From Lichenostomus cassidix (taxonomy: Eukaryota; Chordata; Aves; Passeriformes; Meliphagidae): 64,000 nucleotides of DNA. The stretch is taken from the NCBI GenBank assembly GCA_008360975.2, contig CM039183.1:45995850-46059849 (forward strand), given 5' to 3'. Made by a program: the position numbers and the translations under genes. Below the pieces are notes generated by a model, which had not been told where the DNA came from, made no database searches, and worked only from the letters and a program-made list of their open reading frames with translations. Every line of letters begins with the position of its first letter. Within the stretch, counting starts at the first letter, position 1. Positions 63,901 to 64,000 of the stretch are shown in pieces.

Positions 63901-64000
63901 GTGAAGACCAGAAGTTTCTTACCATAACAGAGAAACAATTTTATAGGCCATCACAGACTTGTATTAATTGTACACAAGCAGGGAAAGTTAAAGCCAAAAG
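60961..64000. other. Intergenic sequence without recognised feature
   Basis: Unique sequence of moderate GC at about 61060-61270 and 62080-62260, AT-rich elsewhere, with an A-run at 63498-63510. No exon of a neighbouring gene could be identified up to the window edge. Confidence 0.5.

Noticed and set aside
63400..64000. 3' end of the upstream neighbour SASH1
   Set aside because: Expected from vertebrate gene order, but no SAM- or SH3-domain-like frame, polyadenylation context or conserved exon is visible before the window edge.

Overview
The window looks like bird nuclear DNA. The sequence itself shows CR1 retrotransposon tails ending in ATTCTRTG-type octamers, a short solo LTR, scattered microsatellites, an AT-rich background, one strong CpG island and very little coding sequence. 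That it is a songbird or other neoavian species is only an inference from the young CR1 tails and the compact LTR. There are no operons, tRNA or rRNA genes, or CRISPR arrays.

The one protein-coding piece I can identify is coding exon 1 of UST (uronyl 2-sulfotransferase, a Golgi enzyme of dermatan/chondroitin sulfate modification). It is on the minus strand at 32422-32677 and ends in a canonical splice donor. The start, the transmembrane anchor and the start of the luminal stem are clear. Exons 2 onward are not in the window, so 1-32421 is read as the first 32 kb of intron 1. The exon lies in a CpG island (about 31930-33330). The inferred 5' leader carries several upstream ORFs, one of which stops across the UST start codon, and a TATAAAG box lies at 33333-33339.

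The region right of the promoter (33340-64000) is gene-free as far as I can see. In vertebrate synteny the gene upstream of UST is SASH1, but I see no SASH1 exon. This flank holds a solo LTR with 6-bp target duplications (41480-41764), a 259-bp inverted-repeat element (47239-47497), two divergent direct-repeat pairs (38468/39416 and 43440/44230), nested palindromes (55357-55454), a small CpG-rich patch (56190-56500) and an old CR1 tail (about 60390-60960). Intron 1 holds four further CR1 copies, three of them clustered 0.9-2.4 kb inside the donor, and one possible older relic near 6700.

I found no new multi-gene system. The items most worth checking are the stop/start-overlapping uORF of UST, the inverted-repeat element near 47.3 kb, the nested palindromes near 55.4 kb, the duplicated 98-bp unit near 44 kb and the isolated CpG-rich patch near 56.3 kb. 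Many open reading frames exist in the window, but apart from UST and the CR1 fragments none resembles a known protein.
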